DNA of 10,449 nt from Promethearchaeota archaeon (GTDB taxonomy: Archaea; Asgardarchaeota; Lokiarchaeia; Sigyniarchaeales; SOKP01). Of the stretch, positions 1 through 6,388 are shown piece by piece; position 1 is the first letter of the stretch; each line of letters starts with the position of its first letter. Both the position numbers and the translations under genes were made by a program. The notes beneath the pieces were generated by a model, which searched no databases, was not told where the DNA came from, and saw only the letters and a list, made by a program, of their open reading frames with translations. The stretch covers positions 1 to 10,449 of the forward strand of contig JAUWNA010000038.1 of the NCBI GenBank assembly GCA_030612905.1. The letters are read 5' to 3'.

Positions 1-1
1 A

Positions 2-112
2 TTATTTATCTTCAGGATATATTTCTTTTAGCATTGCAGATGCAAATAGGGGTTGACCCGCCGGACTCAGAATTCTGTCGGACAGAAGAATTAAAAATAA
101 TGGGGTGTATGA
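2..112 (-). other. Orphan reading frame without a start, possible gene remnant
   Basis: A 36-codon stretch with no stop runs from just after a TGA (113-115) to a TAA (2-4). It has no ATG near its beginning, only one internal ATG. The translated end contains SPAGQPLFASAML followed by KEIYPEDK, which reads like the C-terminus of a soluble protein. Codons such as CCG, GCG and CTG differ from those of the AT-rich neighbours. It lies beyond the T-run that ends the ferredoxin gene, so it is probably not part of that transcript. I do not recognise a family. The plus strand is also open in frame 1 over 1-120, so the frame choice is uncertain. It may be a decayed fragment of a transferred gene, or chance. 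Confidence 0.2.
73..87. repeat. 15-bp palindrome in a GC-richer patch
   Basis: TTCTGTC-G-GACAGAA is a perfect inverted repeat with a one-base centre. It overlaps a second, 10-bp palindrome, CAGAATTCTG (68-77). Both sit in the patch 50-85, which is visibly richer in G and C than the surrounding DNA. With a one-base centre it cannot fold as a normal RNA hairpin, so a protein-binding site or a junction scar is more likely. Its role is unknown. Confidence 0.4.
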
Positions 113-140
113 TCATTTAATCAAGTACTGATTATTAGAT

Positions 141-153
141 AAAAAAAAAAAAA
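141..153 (-). terminator. Poly-T terminator after the ferredoxin gene
   Basis: Thirteen consecutive A on the plus strand give a run of 13 T on the transcribed strand, starting 11 bases after the ferredoxin stop codon. Archaeal RNA polymerase terminates at such T-runs without needing a hairpin. No stem is seen directly before it. Confidence 0.6.
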
Positions 154-164
154 TAAGATTATTA

Positions 165-434
165 TTATAATAAATGTTTATTGGCTATACTAAATGGAAC
201 TAATCTAATTGCTTTATTAGGACATCTATGGTAACATACAGAACAACCCCCACAATAAGATTCAGATATAGTTGTTATAGCTTTACCCTCTGCGTTAAAT
301 TTTCTAATATTTAGTGGACAATACTTTACGCAAATCCCACATGATTTACACTTAGATAATTCTGTAATCGCTTTATATGTAATTTTAGATAATTCCTTGA
401 TTTTTTTTTGTAAGTTAGGTGAGGCTGTTTTCAT
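165..434 (-). CDS. Small 2[4Fe-4S] ferredoxin
   Basis: This 89-residue soluble protein is predicted to carry electrons through two [4Fe-4S] clusters. The two cluster motifs are complete: C29-x2-C32-x2-C35-x3-C39-P40 (CKSCGICVKYCP) and C61-x2-C64-x2-C67-x3-C71-P72 (CGGCSVCYHRCP). Residues 1-25 form a basic N-terminal lead before the first cluster. The spacing of the motifs and the size resemble the delta subunits of 2-oxoacid:ferredoxin oxidoreductases as well as free bacterial-type ferredoxins, but no oxidoreductase catalytic subunit is next to it. The ATG at 434 has no clear Shine-Dalgarno sequence, so translation may be leaderless. A T10 run separates it from the flavin enzyme upstream, so the two may be transcribed separately. 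The iron-sulfur assignment is firm; the redox partner is unknown. Confidence 0.85.
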   Translation of the reverse strand: MKTASPNLQKKIKELSKITYKAITELSKCKSCGICVKYCPLNIRKFNAEGKAITTISESYCGGCSVCYHRCPNKAIRLVPFSIANKHLL

Positions 435-471
435 TAATTTGGAAAATTAATTATAGTTCAAAAAGAGTTTG

Positions 472-481
472 AAAAAAAAAA
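472..481 (-). terminator. Poly-T terminator after the flavin oxidoreductase gene
   Basis: Ten consecutive A on the plus strand make a T10 run on the transcribed strand, about 20 bases beyond the TAG at 502-504. A 6-bp inverted repeat (TTCAAA/TTTGAA, 457-473) overlaps its far end, but it comes after most of the T-run in the direction of transcription, so the run itself is the likely signal. Confidence 0.5.
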
Positions 482-501
482 GTGGATTATTTCCTATTCT
501 T

Positions 502-1524
502 CTAAGAAATATTAGCACATAAATTTTTAAGTAGTTTTTCTGCTTTACTTGTAAAACTGGTAAGAATATCGCCAACATCCATTATTGAGTCGATTAAACC
601 ACAAGTTTGCCCCACTGGTATAGCTCCATTATCCACATCGCCTTTAGTATATACGATTTCGTAATGATAAAGATCTTCCATAAATCCATCCAGATCGTAG
701 GCTAATTCTTGCTTAATTTTTTCTTCTTTTGTCATAAGCGCTCCATGTTCTAAGCAATATTTATTTTTCAATAATCTTATTGGCCCAAACCCACCAGTAG
801 TAAGCAAAGTATCTCGAGCAGTCGCTGGTGGAATTAATGCTTTATAATTGGGATGAAATTCGCTTTCACTAGAAGCTATAAATCGCGTTCCCATAGCAAC
901 AGCATCAGCTCCCATAGCTAATCCTGCAGCTACGCCTTCTGGACTTGCAATACCCCCACAAGCGATTAATGGTTTTTCGGGGTATTTTTGGGTAACCTGT
1001 GTAACCAGAACTAATGTAGTAATTCCTTCATAACTTTGATGACCGCCCCCTTCCGTACCCGTAGCAACAACACCATCGCATCCTACATCATATACTTTAT
1101 CAACTAGCCATAAAGCTGGAGCGACGTGATAGTGCATGATATGAGGTGCCTTTTGTTTTAATATCTTACTAGCGTTTCGTGCACCTCCAGCGCTTGTTAG
1201 CACATATATTAACTGTTCGCGAAATTTTGGATTTGTACTACTCAATTGAGCAATTTTTCTTAACATTATCTTATGATCCGTCTGAACGCGAGCAGTTCGA
1301 ATATTAACGCCAAATGGTTTATCTGTATGTTCAATTACATACTCTAACTGTTTCTCCATATCTTTTATCGAACTTTTTCCTTGTAAAGTTGCGTGACTTA
1401 CAACGCCAAGTCCTCCCGCTTCAGAAACAGCGATAGATAATTCAGTCGTGTAGAATGGACCCATCGGAGCGCTTAATATTGGATATTTTATCCCAAATGA
1501 TTCTGTTATTTTAGTTTTAATCAT
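502..1524 (-). CDS. NAD(P)H/FMN oxidoreductase of the nitronate monooxygenase family
   Basis: This 340-residue protein is a TIM-barrel flavoenzyme of the nitronate monooxygenase (2-nitropropane dioxygenase) family, which also includes FabK-type enoyl-ACP reductases. Visible signatures are YPILSAPMG (14-22) at the first strand, AVSEAGGLGVVS (32-43), GTEGGGHQ (156-163) with His162 at the position of the family's catalytic histidine, ACGGI (188-192), and GADAVAMGTRF (205-215), the FMN phosphate-binding segment. The length is normal for the family. The ATG at 1524 is preceded by AGGAAAG, an acceptable ribosome binding site. It follows cobY by 82 bases with its own candidate promoter, so it need not belong to the cobalamin operon. 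The true substrate (nitronate, enoyl thioester or other) cannot be read from the sequence. In a probable anaerobe an oxygenase role is doubtful, and a reductase fed by the neighbouring ferredoxin is only a guess. Confidence 0.85.
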   Translation of the reverse strand: MIKTKITESFGIKYPILSAPMGPFYTTELSIAVSEAGGLGVVSHATLQGKSSIKDMEKQLEYVIEHTDKPFGVNIRTARVQTDHKIMLRKIAQLSSTNPKFREQLIYVLTSAGGARNASKILKQKAPHIMHYHVAPALWLVDKVYDVGCDGVVATGTEGGGHQSYEGITTLVLVTQVTQKYPEKPLIACGGIASPEGVAAGLAMGADAVAMGTRFIASSESEFHPNYKALIPPATARDTLLTTGGFGPIRLLKNKYCLEHGALMTKEEKIKQELAYDLDGFMEDLYHYEIVYTKGDVDNGAIPVGQTCGLIDSIMDVGDILTSFTSKAEKLLKNLCANIS

Positions 1525-1558
1525 ATTTGATTCTTTCCTATTTTTAAAATTATGATAG

Positions 1559-1570
1559 TTAATAATATTT
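1559..1570 (-). promoter_or_regulatory. Candidate TATA box for the flavin oxidoreductase gene
   Basis: On the transcribed strand the sequence AAATATTATTAA, preceded by an A-run that could act as a BRE, is centred about 40 bases before the ATG at 1524. Initiation about 25 bases downstream would leave a leader of roughly 15 bases carrying AGGAAAG. The whole gap is AT-rich, so such boxes arise easily by chance. Confidence 0.25.
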
Positions 1571-1580
1571 TTTTGAAATT

Positions 1581-1586
1581 AAAAAA
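1581..1586 (-). terminator. Possible short T-run at the end of the cobalamin operon
   Basis: A T6 run (preceded by CC) on the transcribed strand lies about 20 bases after the cobY stop codon. It is shorter than the T-runs at 141-153 and 472-481 and may be only a weak terminator. Confidence 0.3.
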
Positions 1587-1606
1587 GGTATCTTATGAAG
1601 TTCAAA

Positions 1607-2263
1607 TTAGAAAAAAGATTTGGTTTTCCTATTTTTAATTTTTTTTTTTAATTTAAAATAATCATCGATAGTATTAATGTTATAAATTAATTCGACCCGT
1701 TTACTAATTAGAATCGCTTGATCAAGTTCTTGTTGATCAATAGCATCACCATTAATAACATTAATCCCTACTGGAATTAATTTTTTCTGATCATTTTCTG
1801 AGGGAAATACAATTGTAGGTGTTAATCCATGTTGAATAAATAATCTCATATCAGCCATAACTGTGAGTGCTGGTTTATTTAATATAAAATATTTATTTAT
1901 GATTTCGTCTAATATATCTGGTTTAATTAATGGAATATCTGCTACAACTGTTATTGTAATTCCAAGTTTGAGTTTTTTAATTATGAATTTTAAATCAGAA
2001 TGATAACCGGCTCCAGGTGTTTCAATTAATTCAATTGGCAAATTCAATGTCTTAATAATCGATTTCGTATGAGGCGTAAATGATGAAACGGCAATAATCA
2101 GCTTATTGATCTTTTTAGATGCCAATATGGCCTCAATAACATGTTCGATTAGATACTTACCTCCAAGTGGAAGCAACAGTTTTTCTCGATATTTTATTTC
2201 TATTTTGTTAAAATCAAATCGGGAACTTTTTCCTCCTGCCATAATTATTGCTGCAATTTGCAT
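1607..2263 (-). CDS. cobY: CobY, GTP:adenosylcobinamide-phosphate guanylyltransferase
   Basis: CobY transfers GMP from GTP to adenosylcobinamide phosphate, making AdoCbi-GDP for CobS. It is the archaeal replacement for bacterial CobU and lacks the kinase activity. The 218-residue protein has a single nucleotidyltransferase fold. It opens with IIMAGGKSSRF (6-16), the GTP-binding loop, followed by KLLLPLGGKYLIEHV (28-42), then GAGYHSDLKFII (84-95), VVADIPLIKP (106-115), the late motif PVGINVI (164-170) and NINT (195-198). All align in order with methanogen CobY as I recall it. Compared with that enzyme there is an insertion of about eight residues after SSRF (about 17-26). The C-terminus is very lysine-rich. 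The ATG at 2263 has a weak GAGAT upstream. The gene starts 37 bases after cbiB and is the last of the operon, matching its place after CbiB in the pathway. Confidence 0.9.
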   Translation of the reverse strand: MQIAAIIMAGGKSSRFDFNKIEIKYREKLLLPLGGKYLIEHVIEAILASKKINKLIIAVSSFTPHTKSIIKTLNLPIELIETPGAGYHSDLKFIIKKLKLGITITVVADIPLIKPDILDEIINKYFILNKPALTVMADMRLFIQHGLTPTIVFPSENDQKKLIPVGINVINGDAIDQQELDQAILISKRVELIYNINTIDDYFKLKKKIKNRKTKSFF

Positions 2264-2300
2264 AATTTTATCTCAAAATATTCGAGTTTTTACTATTATT

Positions 2301-3377
2301 TTAAAGTAATAATATCGTTATTATTGAAAATATAATAGTTGAAATAGTAAGTATAAATAAAATAACTGTTAATCGAATCAACTTATAAGCGGTATTAATA
2401 TCGTAAGGTTCAAGAGTTTTAATAGAAATTCCTAATTTATAATATCCAATTTTTTCTAGTTGAATATTTAATAATCCCGCCATTGTACTCATTGTCCAAC
2501 CCGCGTTGACGCTCTCTGTGTTATTTTTTTCTAATTTTAAGATTTTCCAAGCGTTTTTAACTTTTTTTTTCATTAATAAACCTGCGAATAACATAAATAT
2601 TACTGTAAGACGGGTTGGAAAGTAGTTTGAGAAATCGTCCATCCTTGCCGAAAACCAACCAATATCAATATTTTCCAAATCTTTATACCCAACAATACTA
2701 TCGGCAGTATTGATTATACGGAATGCATAAGCAAAAGGAATTCCTAAGAACAACCACATAAAATGAATATGAAAATAGGTAAAAATTATTATACCTAATA
2801 AATTTCCCATCAAATAAAACCAAAATACACTAGTTACCGCGTCAGTAGAGCTTTCAGCAATACATTCTATAGTTGCAGAGAGAATGTGTTTTTTTTCAAG
2901 GTCCTTCGTTTCACGTCTAACAATCAATGAAAGTTCAGTTCTAGCTTTTTCTAAGTTATTTTGTTTTAACGCCTCACCAATAGGTAATGTTACATCCCCT
3001 AAATTCTTTACTGCAAATGACCATTTTAATATAAAGCCCATTAAAGCAGAAAATATTAAGATATTTATCAAATTGGGGATGGCCCAATCGGGCATAATCC
3101 AAATATTCCAAAACATCCAAAAAATAACTTGAAAAAGATAAATAGGTATACAAAAGGTTAATATAGCAAGAATTAACAACACAATTCCTAAAACTTTATC
3201 TAGCTTTTTTTTACCAGTTCTTAATTTTGATTTCAACCAACTGATTGTATTTCCGATATGCATTACTGGATGATTTTTAAAATGTGGGTCACCAATAATT
3301 AAATCAATTATTAAGGAAAATAGAATTATCAAACAATTAATTATAATAAAATAATCTGAATATAGAGTAAAATTCAT
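2301..3377 (-). CDS. cbiB: CbiB, adenosylcobinamide-phosphate synthase
   Basis: CbiB is an integral membrane enzyme that condenses adenosylcobyric acid with aminopropanol phosphate to give adenosylcobinamide phosphate. The 358-residue protein has hydrophobic segments near 10-28, 64-92, 101-120, 185-218, 258-269 and 335-358. Conserved blocks are DLIIGDPHFKNHPVMHIG (25-42), LIVRRET (151-157), the ATIECIAESSTDA region (168-180) and AYAFRIINTADSIVGYK (216-232), followed by GWFSARMDDFSNYFPTR (240-256). In the block that many homologues have as ENxxDGxxAP, this protein reads ESSTDAVTSV, keeping the acidic residues but not N, G or AP. The ATG at 3377 is preceded by GAGTGG, a good ribosome binding site, 15 bases after the cbiP stop codon. 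Its position between cbiP and cobY follows the order of the reactions. Confidence 0.93.
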   Translation of the reverse strand: MNFTLYSDYFIIINCLIILFSLIIDLIIGDPHFKNHPVMHIGNTISWLKSKLRTGKKKLDKVLGIVLLILAILTFCIPIYLFQVIFWMFWNIWIMPDWAIPNLINILIFSALMGFILKWSFAVKNLGDVTLPIGEALKQNNLEKARTELSLIVRRETKDLEKKHILSATIECIAESSTDAVTSVFWFYLMGNLLGIIIFTYFHIHFMWLFLGIPFAYAFRIINTADSIVGYKDLENIDIGWFSARMDDFSNYFPTRLTVIFMLFAGLLMKKKVKNAWKILKLEKNNTESVNAGWTMSTMAGLLNIQLEKIGYYKLGISIKTLEPYDINTAYKLIRLTVILFILTISTIIFSIITILLL

Positions 3378-3392
3378 TTAATCCACTCAAAT

Positions 3393-4913
3393 CTAAATAC
3401 TTAGTAATTTCATAATTTTTTTAATATCAAGATTTTCTTGAACAACTTTAGCTATCTTTTGAATATTCTTCTCTATTGTTTCTTGGTATCTAATTTTTTT
3501 ATATATTCTCTTTTTTTTATTTTTTCTAAATAATAGATAATCAATAAATTGTTCCCTAAATTTATCATTATCCCAAAATCCATGAAGTAAACTACCAAAT
3601 ACTGTCTTTTGCTTATTAATTGCTCCGATAAAAGTGAATTGAGATTGATTCGAATTATCTTTAATTTTCAATAAAGGTATTGCGTCCGATTCAAGGATTA
3701 TTCTTCCCATGTGAATTTCATAGCCATCGATCTGCTGTCCGTTGAATGGAGGAAATCCTATAATTTCAGCTTTTATTTGTCTTGTTATTTTATCGTAAGA
3801 TTTGAATTCCGTTCTGATTGGTAAAAAGCCTAAACCTTGATGTTCACCAATTGAATTACCTTCAATATTCATATCAATAATACTTTTTCCTAAAATTTGG
3901 TATCCACCACAGATACCCATTATTAAATATCCTAATTTCTTTAATTCATATAGTTTAGATGTAAAACCTTTTTGTTCCATCCACTTTAAATCGCTTATTG
4001 TATTTTTAGTACCAGGAATGACAATAAGGTCTGCTTGATCTAAATCTTCAGGAGAATTCACGTATGATATATGTACCTCTGGTTCCCAACTCAACGCTTC
4101 AAAATCAGTAAAGTTTGATATTCGAGGTAACCTAATAATTTTAACTTCTATATTTCCAATACTTTCAGATTCTTCTAAAGAAAGAGAATCCTCTGCAGGC
4201 AATTTTAAATTCTGAATATATGGTATTATACCGATACATTTCTTTCCTACTAAATCTTCAAATTGATCAAAATCCCGTTTTAAAATCTTCACATCTCCGC
4301 GAAATTTATTGATAACGAAAAATTTAATCAAATCTTGTTCTTCAGGTTTTAACAACTTAATCGTACCATAAATAGATGCAAAAACCCCCCCACGATCAAT
4401 ATCTGCTACCAATATGACTGGTGCATTAATTAATTTTGCAACGAACATATTCGCAATTTCAACATCGGCTAAATTGATCTCTGCCGGACTTCCAGCACCT
4501 TCAATGACAACAATATCGTTGTTCTCTTGCAATGTTAATAATGATTTTTTAATAGATGGAATTAATTGTGGAATAAAATCGGAATAATAATTCTTTACGT
4601 GATAATCAGCAAATGGTTTTCCCATAAGAATTATTTGCGATGATAGATCTCCTTTAGGTTTTAATAAGATAGGGTTGTGTTCAGAGATTGGTTTCGCTCT
4701 CGCAGCTATAGCTTGAACTACTTGAGATCGAGCTATCTCTGCTCCGTCTTCAGTAACAAAAGAATTTAACGACATATTTTGAGACTTAAAAGGAGCGACT
4801 TTATAACCCATATCGCTAAAAATTCGACATAACGCCGCAACTAACATAGATTTTCCCGCGTATGAAGTCGTTCCTTGAACCATTAATGCTTTACATTTCA
4901 TCTTTAGTTCCAT
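3393..4913 (-). CDS. cbiP: CbiP, adenosylcobyric acid synthase (glutamine-hydrolysing)
   Basis: CbiP (CobQ family) uses glutamine and ATP to amidate four peripheral carboxylates (b, d, e, g) of adenosylcobyrinic acid a,c-diamide, giving adenosylcobyric acid. The 506-residue protein has an N-terminal ATP-dependent synthetase domain with the P-loop-like GTTSYAGKS (14-22), PFKSQNMSLNSFVT (41-54), VIEGAGSPAEINL (136-148) and VADIDRGGVFASIYGT (169-184). A class I glutamine amidotransferase-like domain follows, with IVIPGTKNT (297-305), the nucleophile Cys335 in MGICGGYQ, and His444 in LLHGFWDN. The last ~40 residues are unusually lysine-rich. The start at 4913 is the longest. An in-frame ATG at 4901, preceded by GGA and giving MKCKALMVQG, fits the family N-terminus better. 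Either start overlaps the end of cobD, suggesting coupled translation. Confidence 0.95.
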   Translation of the reverse strand: MELKMKCKALMVQGTTSYAGKSMLVAALCRIFSDMGYKVAPFKSQNMSLNSFVTEDGAEIARSQVVQAIAARAKPISEHNPILLKPKGDLSSQIILMGKPFADYHVKNYYSDFIPQLIPSIKKSLLTLQENNDIVVIEGAGSPAEINLADVEIANMFVAKLINAPVILVADIDRGGVFASIYGTIKLLKPEEQDLIKFFVINKFRGDVKILKRDFDQFEDLVGKKCIGIIPYIQNLKLPAEDSLSLEESESIGNIEVKIIRLPRISNFTDFEALSWEPEVHISYVNSPEDLDQADLIVIPGTKNTISDLKWMEQKGFTSKLYELKKLGYLIMGICGGYQILGKSIIDMNIEGNSIGEHQGLGFLPIRTEFKSYDKITRQIKAEIIGFPPFNGQQIDGYEIHMGRIILESDAIPLLKIKDNSNQSQFTFIGAINKQKTVFGSLLHGFWDNDKFREQFIDYLLFRKNKKKRIYKKIRYQETIEKNIQKIAKVVQENLDIKKIMKLLSI

Positions 4914-6381
4914 TCTGTTTTAAAATATTCGCTCGCAACTTCATAAGTTTTTCTTTGCTAATCGATTCAAAATCTTGTCCTAATTCTATTAATCCATTAA
5001 GAATTTTTTTCGCATTTTCTTTTTTATGAGGAAAAATACAAGAAGAACACGCCCAGATAAAACCTCCCGTCTTGGAATAAATTTTTTCAAAACCACCAGT
5101 ATCAGTCTGATAACAGGGATAAAAAGGGCAATAACAAAAAGTACAATCGTCCAACTCAGTATGGCAGGGGTAATAATCACATTTTTTATCTATATCTGTT
5201 AATTTTTTTTCCCTCATTGCTTTATTTATTAAAATCGGGCCTTTCTCGTGCATTTGGGGGCGAAATATTTTCTTTAAAGAAGAAATTAATTTTAAATTTA
5301 ATTCTCTTGATTTAATACAAATTCTGATATAGTATCCATTTAGACCCTCGTAATTTGAACAATCTCTGATTAAAATCTTTTCTTCAAGTAAACATTCCTT
5401 AATAATAGACGCCTTAACTCCTGTTTTTCTCGTATTAATTAAAATATAATTTGTGTTAGTAGGATAGACCTTTAACCCTCCAATCTTTTCTAACTCACTT
5501 ACAACGAATTTTGCTTCTTCAGAAAAGAAATTTAAAGACTTATCAAAAAACGCTTTAGATTTTAATATTTCTTGGGCAACTCTTTGAGCAACACAATTAA
5601 CAGGCCATAATACTTGACCATTTGTGATATAATTGATAATGTTAGTATTACTAACTCCAAACCCTATTCGAAGTCCAGGTATCCCAAAAAATTTTGTAAA
5701 ACTTCGACATACAAATAAATTATCAAAAAACGCAATTTTATTTACGAAAGAATTCGATTCACCTGTAAATTCGATAAAAGCTTCATCTAAAAATACAAGA
5801 ATATCATTTTCTGAAGCAATTTTTATAATTTCTTCCAATTTTTCTAAAGGATCAAGTAAACCGTTAGGATTATTAGGATTACATATAAAAATGATTTTAG
5901 TTTTAGAAGTAATTTGACTAATTATAGGGTCACATTCAAGTTGAAAATTGTTTTTCGGTTTTCTGTAAACATTGATAATTTTTCCTTCATTTTTTTGAAT
6001 AGCCCAAGCATATTCAGTAAAGGTTGGTTGGTATATTATTACTTCATCACCAGAATCGATAAACATACTACAAAAAATCGAAATTAATTCTTCAGAACCT
6101 GCACCAATAATTAGATTTTCAGCAGTTATTTTGTTCTTAAAGTAATTCACTAATTGTTCTTTCAATAAAGTTGATTTTGAATCGGGATATTTGGATATTT
6201 GATTAATGGAATCTAAATATGAGCGTTTAAAAAGGTCTAGAAAAACAAGTGGATTGATATTAGTACTAAAATCTAACAATGAATTAAGATCGTGTGAGTT
6301 ATTAATTTTATAAATTTCGCCACCATGGCTGTGGTGTGCTAACTTTCTCTTTTTTTCGTTAATTATTCTACTAAGATCCAT
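4891..6381 (-). CDS. cobD: CobD, threonine-phosphate decarboxylase fused to a Cys-rich domain
   Basis: CobD is a PLP enzyme that decarboxylates L-threonine phosphate to aminopropanol phosphate, the substrate of CbiB. From the ATG at 6381 it has 496 residues. About 1-372 form a class I/II aminotransferase fold with HHSHGG (16-21), LDFSTNINP (36-44), NPNNPNG (168-174), FLDEAF (197-202), SFTKFFGIPGLRIGFG (227-242) with PLP lysine K230, and R353 for the substrate carboxylate. Residues about 400-450 add a Cys-rich small domain: C401, C406, C413, C416, C418, C423, C445 and C448, likely metal- or cluster-binding. A similar tail is known on methanogen CobD; for the Methanosarcina mazei protein I recall reported L-threonine kinase activity and metallocentres. 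I chose 6381 because GGAGG lies upstream; an ATG at 6426 would add 15 residues and overlap btuD. Confidence 0.93.
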   Translation of the reverse strand: MDLSRIINEKKRKLAHHSHGGEIYKINNSHDLNSLLDFSTNINPLVFLDLFKRSYLDSINQISKYPDSKSTLLKEQLVNYFKNKITAENLIIGAGSEELISIFCSMFIDSGDEVIIYQPTFTEYAWAIQKNEGKIINVYRKPKNNFQLECDPIISQITSKTKIIFICNPNNPNGLLDPLEKLEEIIKIASENDILVFLDEAFIEFTGESNSFVNKIAFFDNLFVCRSFTKFFGIPGLRIGFGVSNTNIINYITNGQVLWPVNCVAQRVAQEILKSKAFFDKSLNFFSEEAKFVVSELEKIGGLKVYPTNTNYILINTRKTGVKASIIKECLLEEKILIRDCSNYEGLNGYYIRICIKSRELNLKLISSLKKIFRPQMHEKGPILINKAMREKKLTDIDKKCDYYPCHTELDDCTFCYCPFYPCYQTDTGGFEKIYSKTGGFIWACSSCIFPHKKENAKKILNGLIELGQDFESISKEKLMKLRANILKQNGTKDEM

Positions 6382-6388
6382 GAAATCT

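Noticed and set aside
50..95. tRNA-like look of the GC-rich patch (a CTCAGAA stretch with partly pairing flanks and a GGG-TTGA-CCC hairpin)
   Set aside because: The would-be anticodon stem has a mismatch, no T-arm GTTCRA sequence follows and there is no acceptor stem, so no tRNA can be folded.
434..473. Inverted repeats TTAATTT/AAATTAA and TTCAAA/TTTGAA upstream of the ferredoxin gene as operators
   Set aside because: They are short, nearly all A/T and not repeated elsewhere; chance is the simplest explanation.
490..1632. Additional regulator half-sites TTTCCTAT at 490-497, 1534-1541 and 1625-1632
   Set aside because: None has a matching partner arm. One overlaps the ribosome binding site of the flavin enzyme and one lies inside cobY. 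In AT-rich DNA they are expected by chance.
2106..5917. Plus-strand open frames at 2106-2309, 2884-3132 and 5633-5917
   Set aside because: They lie antisense to cobY, cbiB and cobD respectively, have no recognisable motifs and disagree with the clear conserved proteins on the minus strand.
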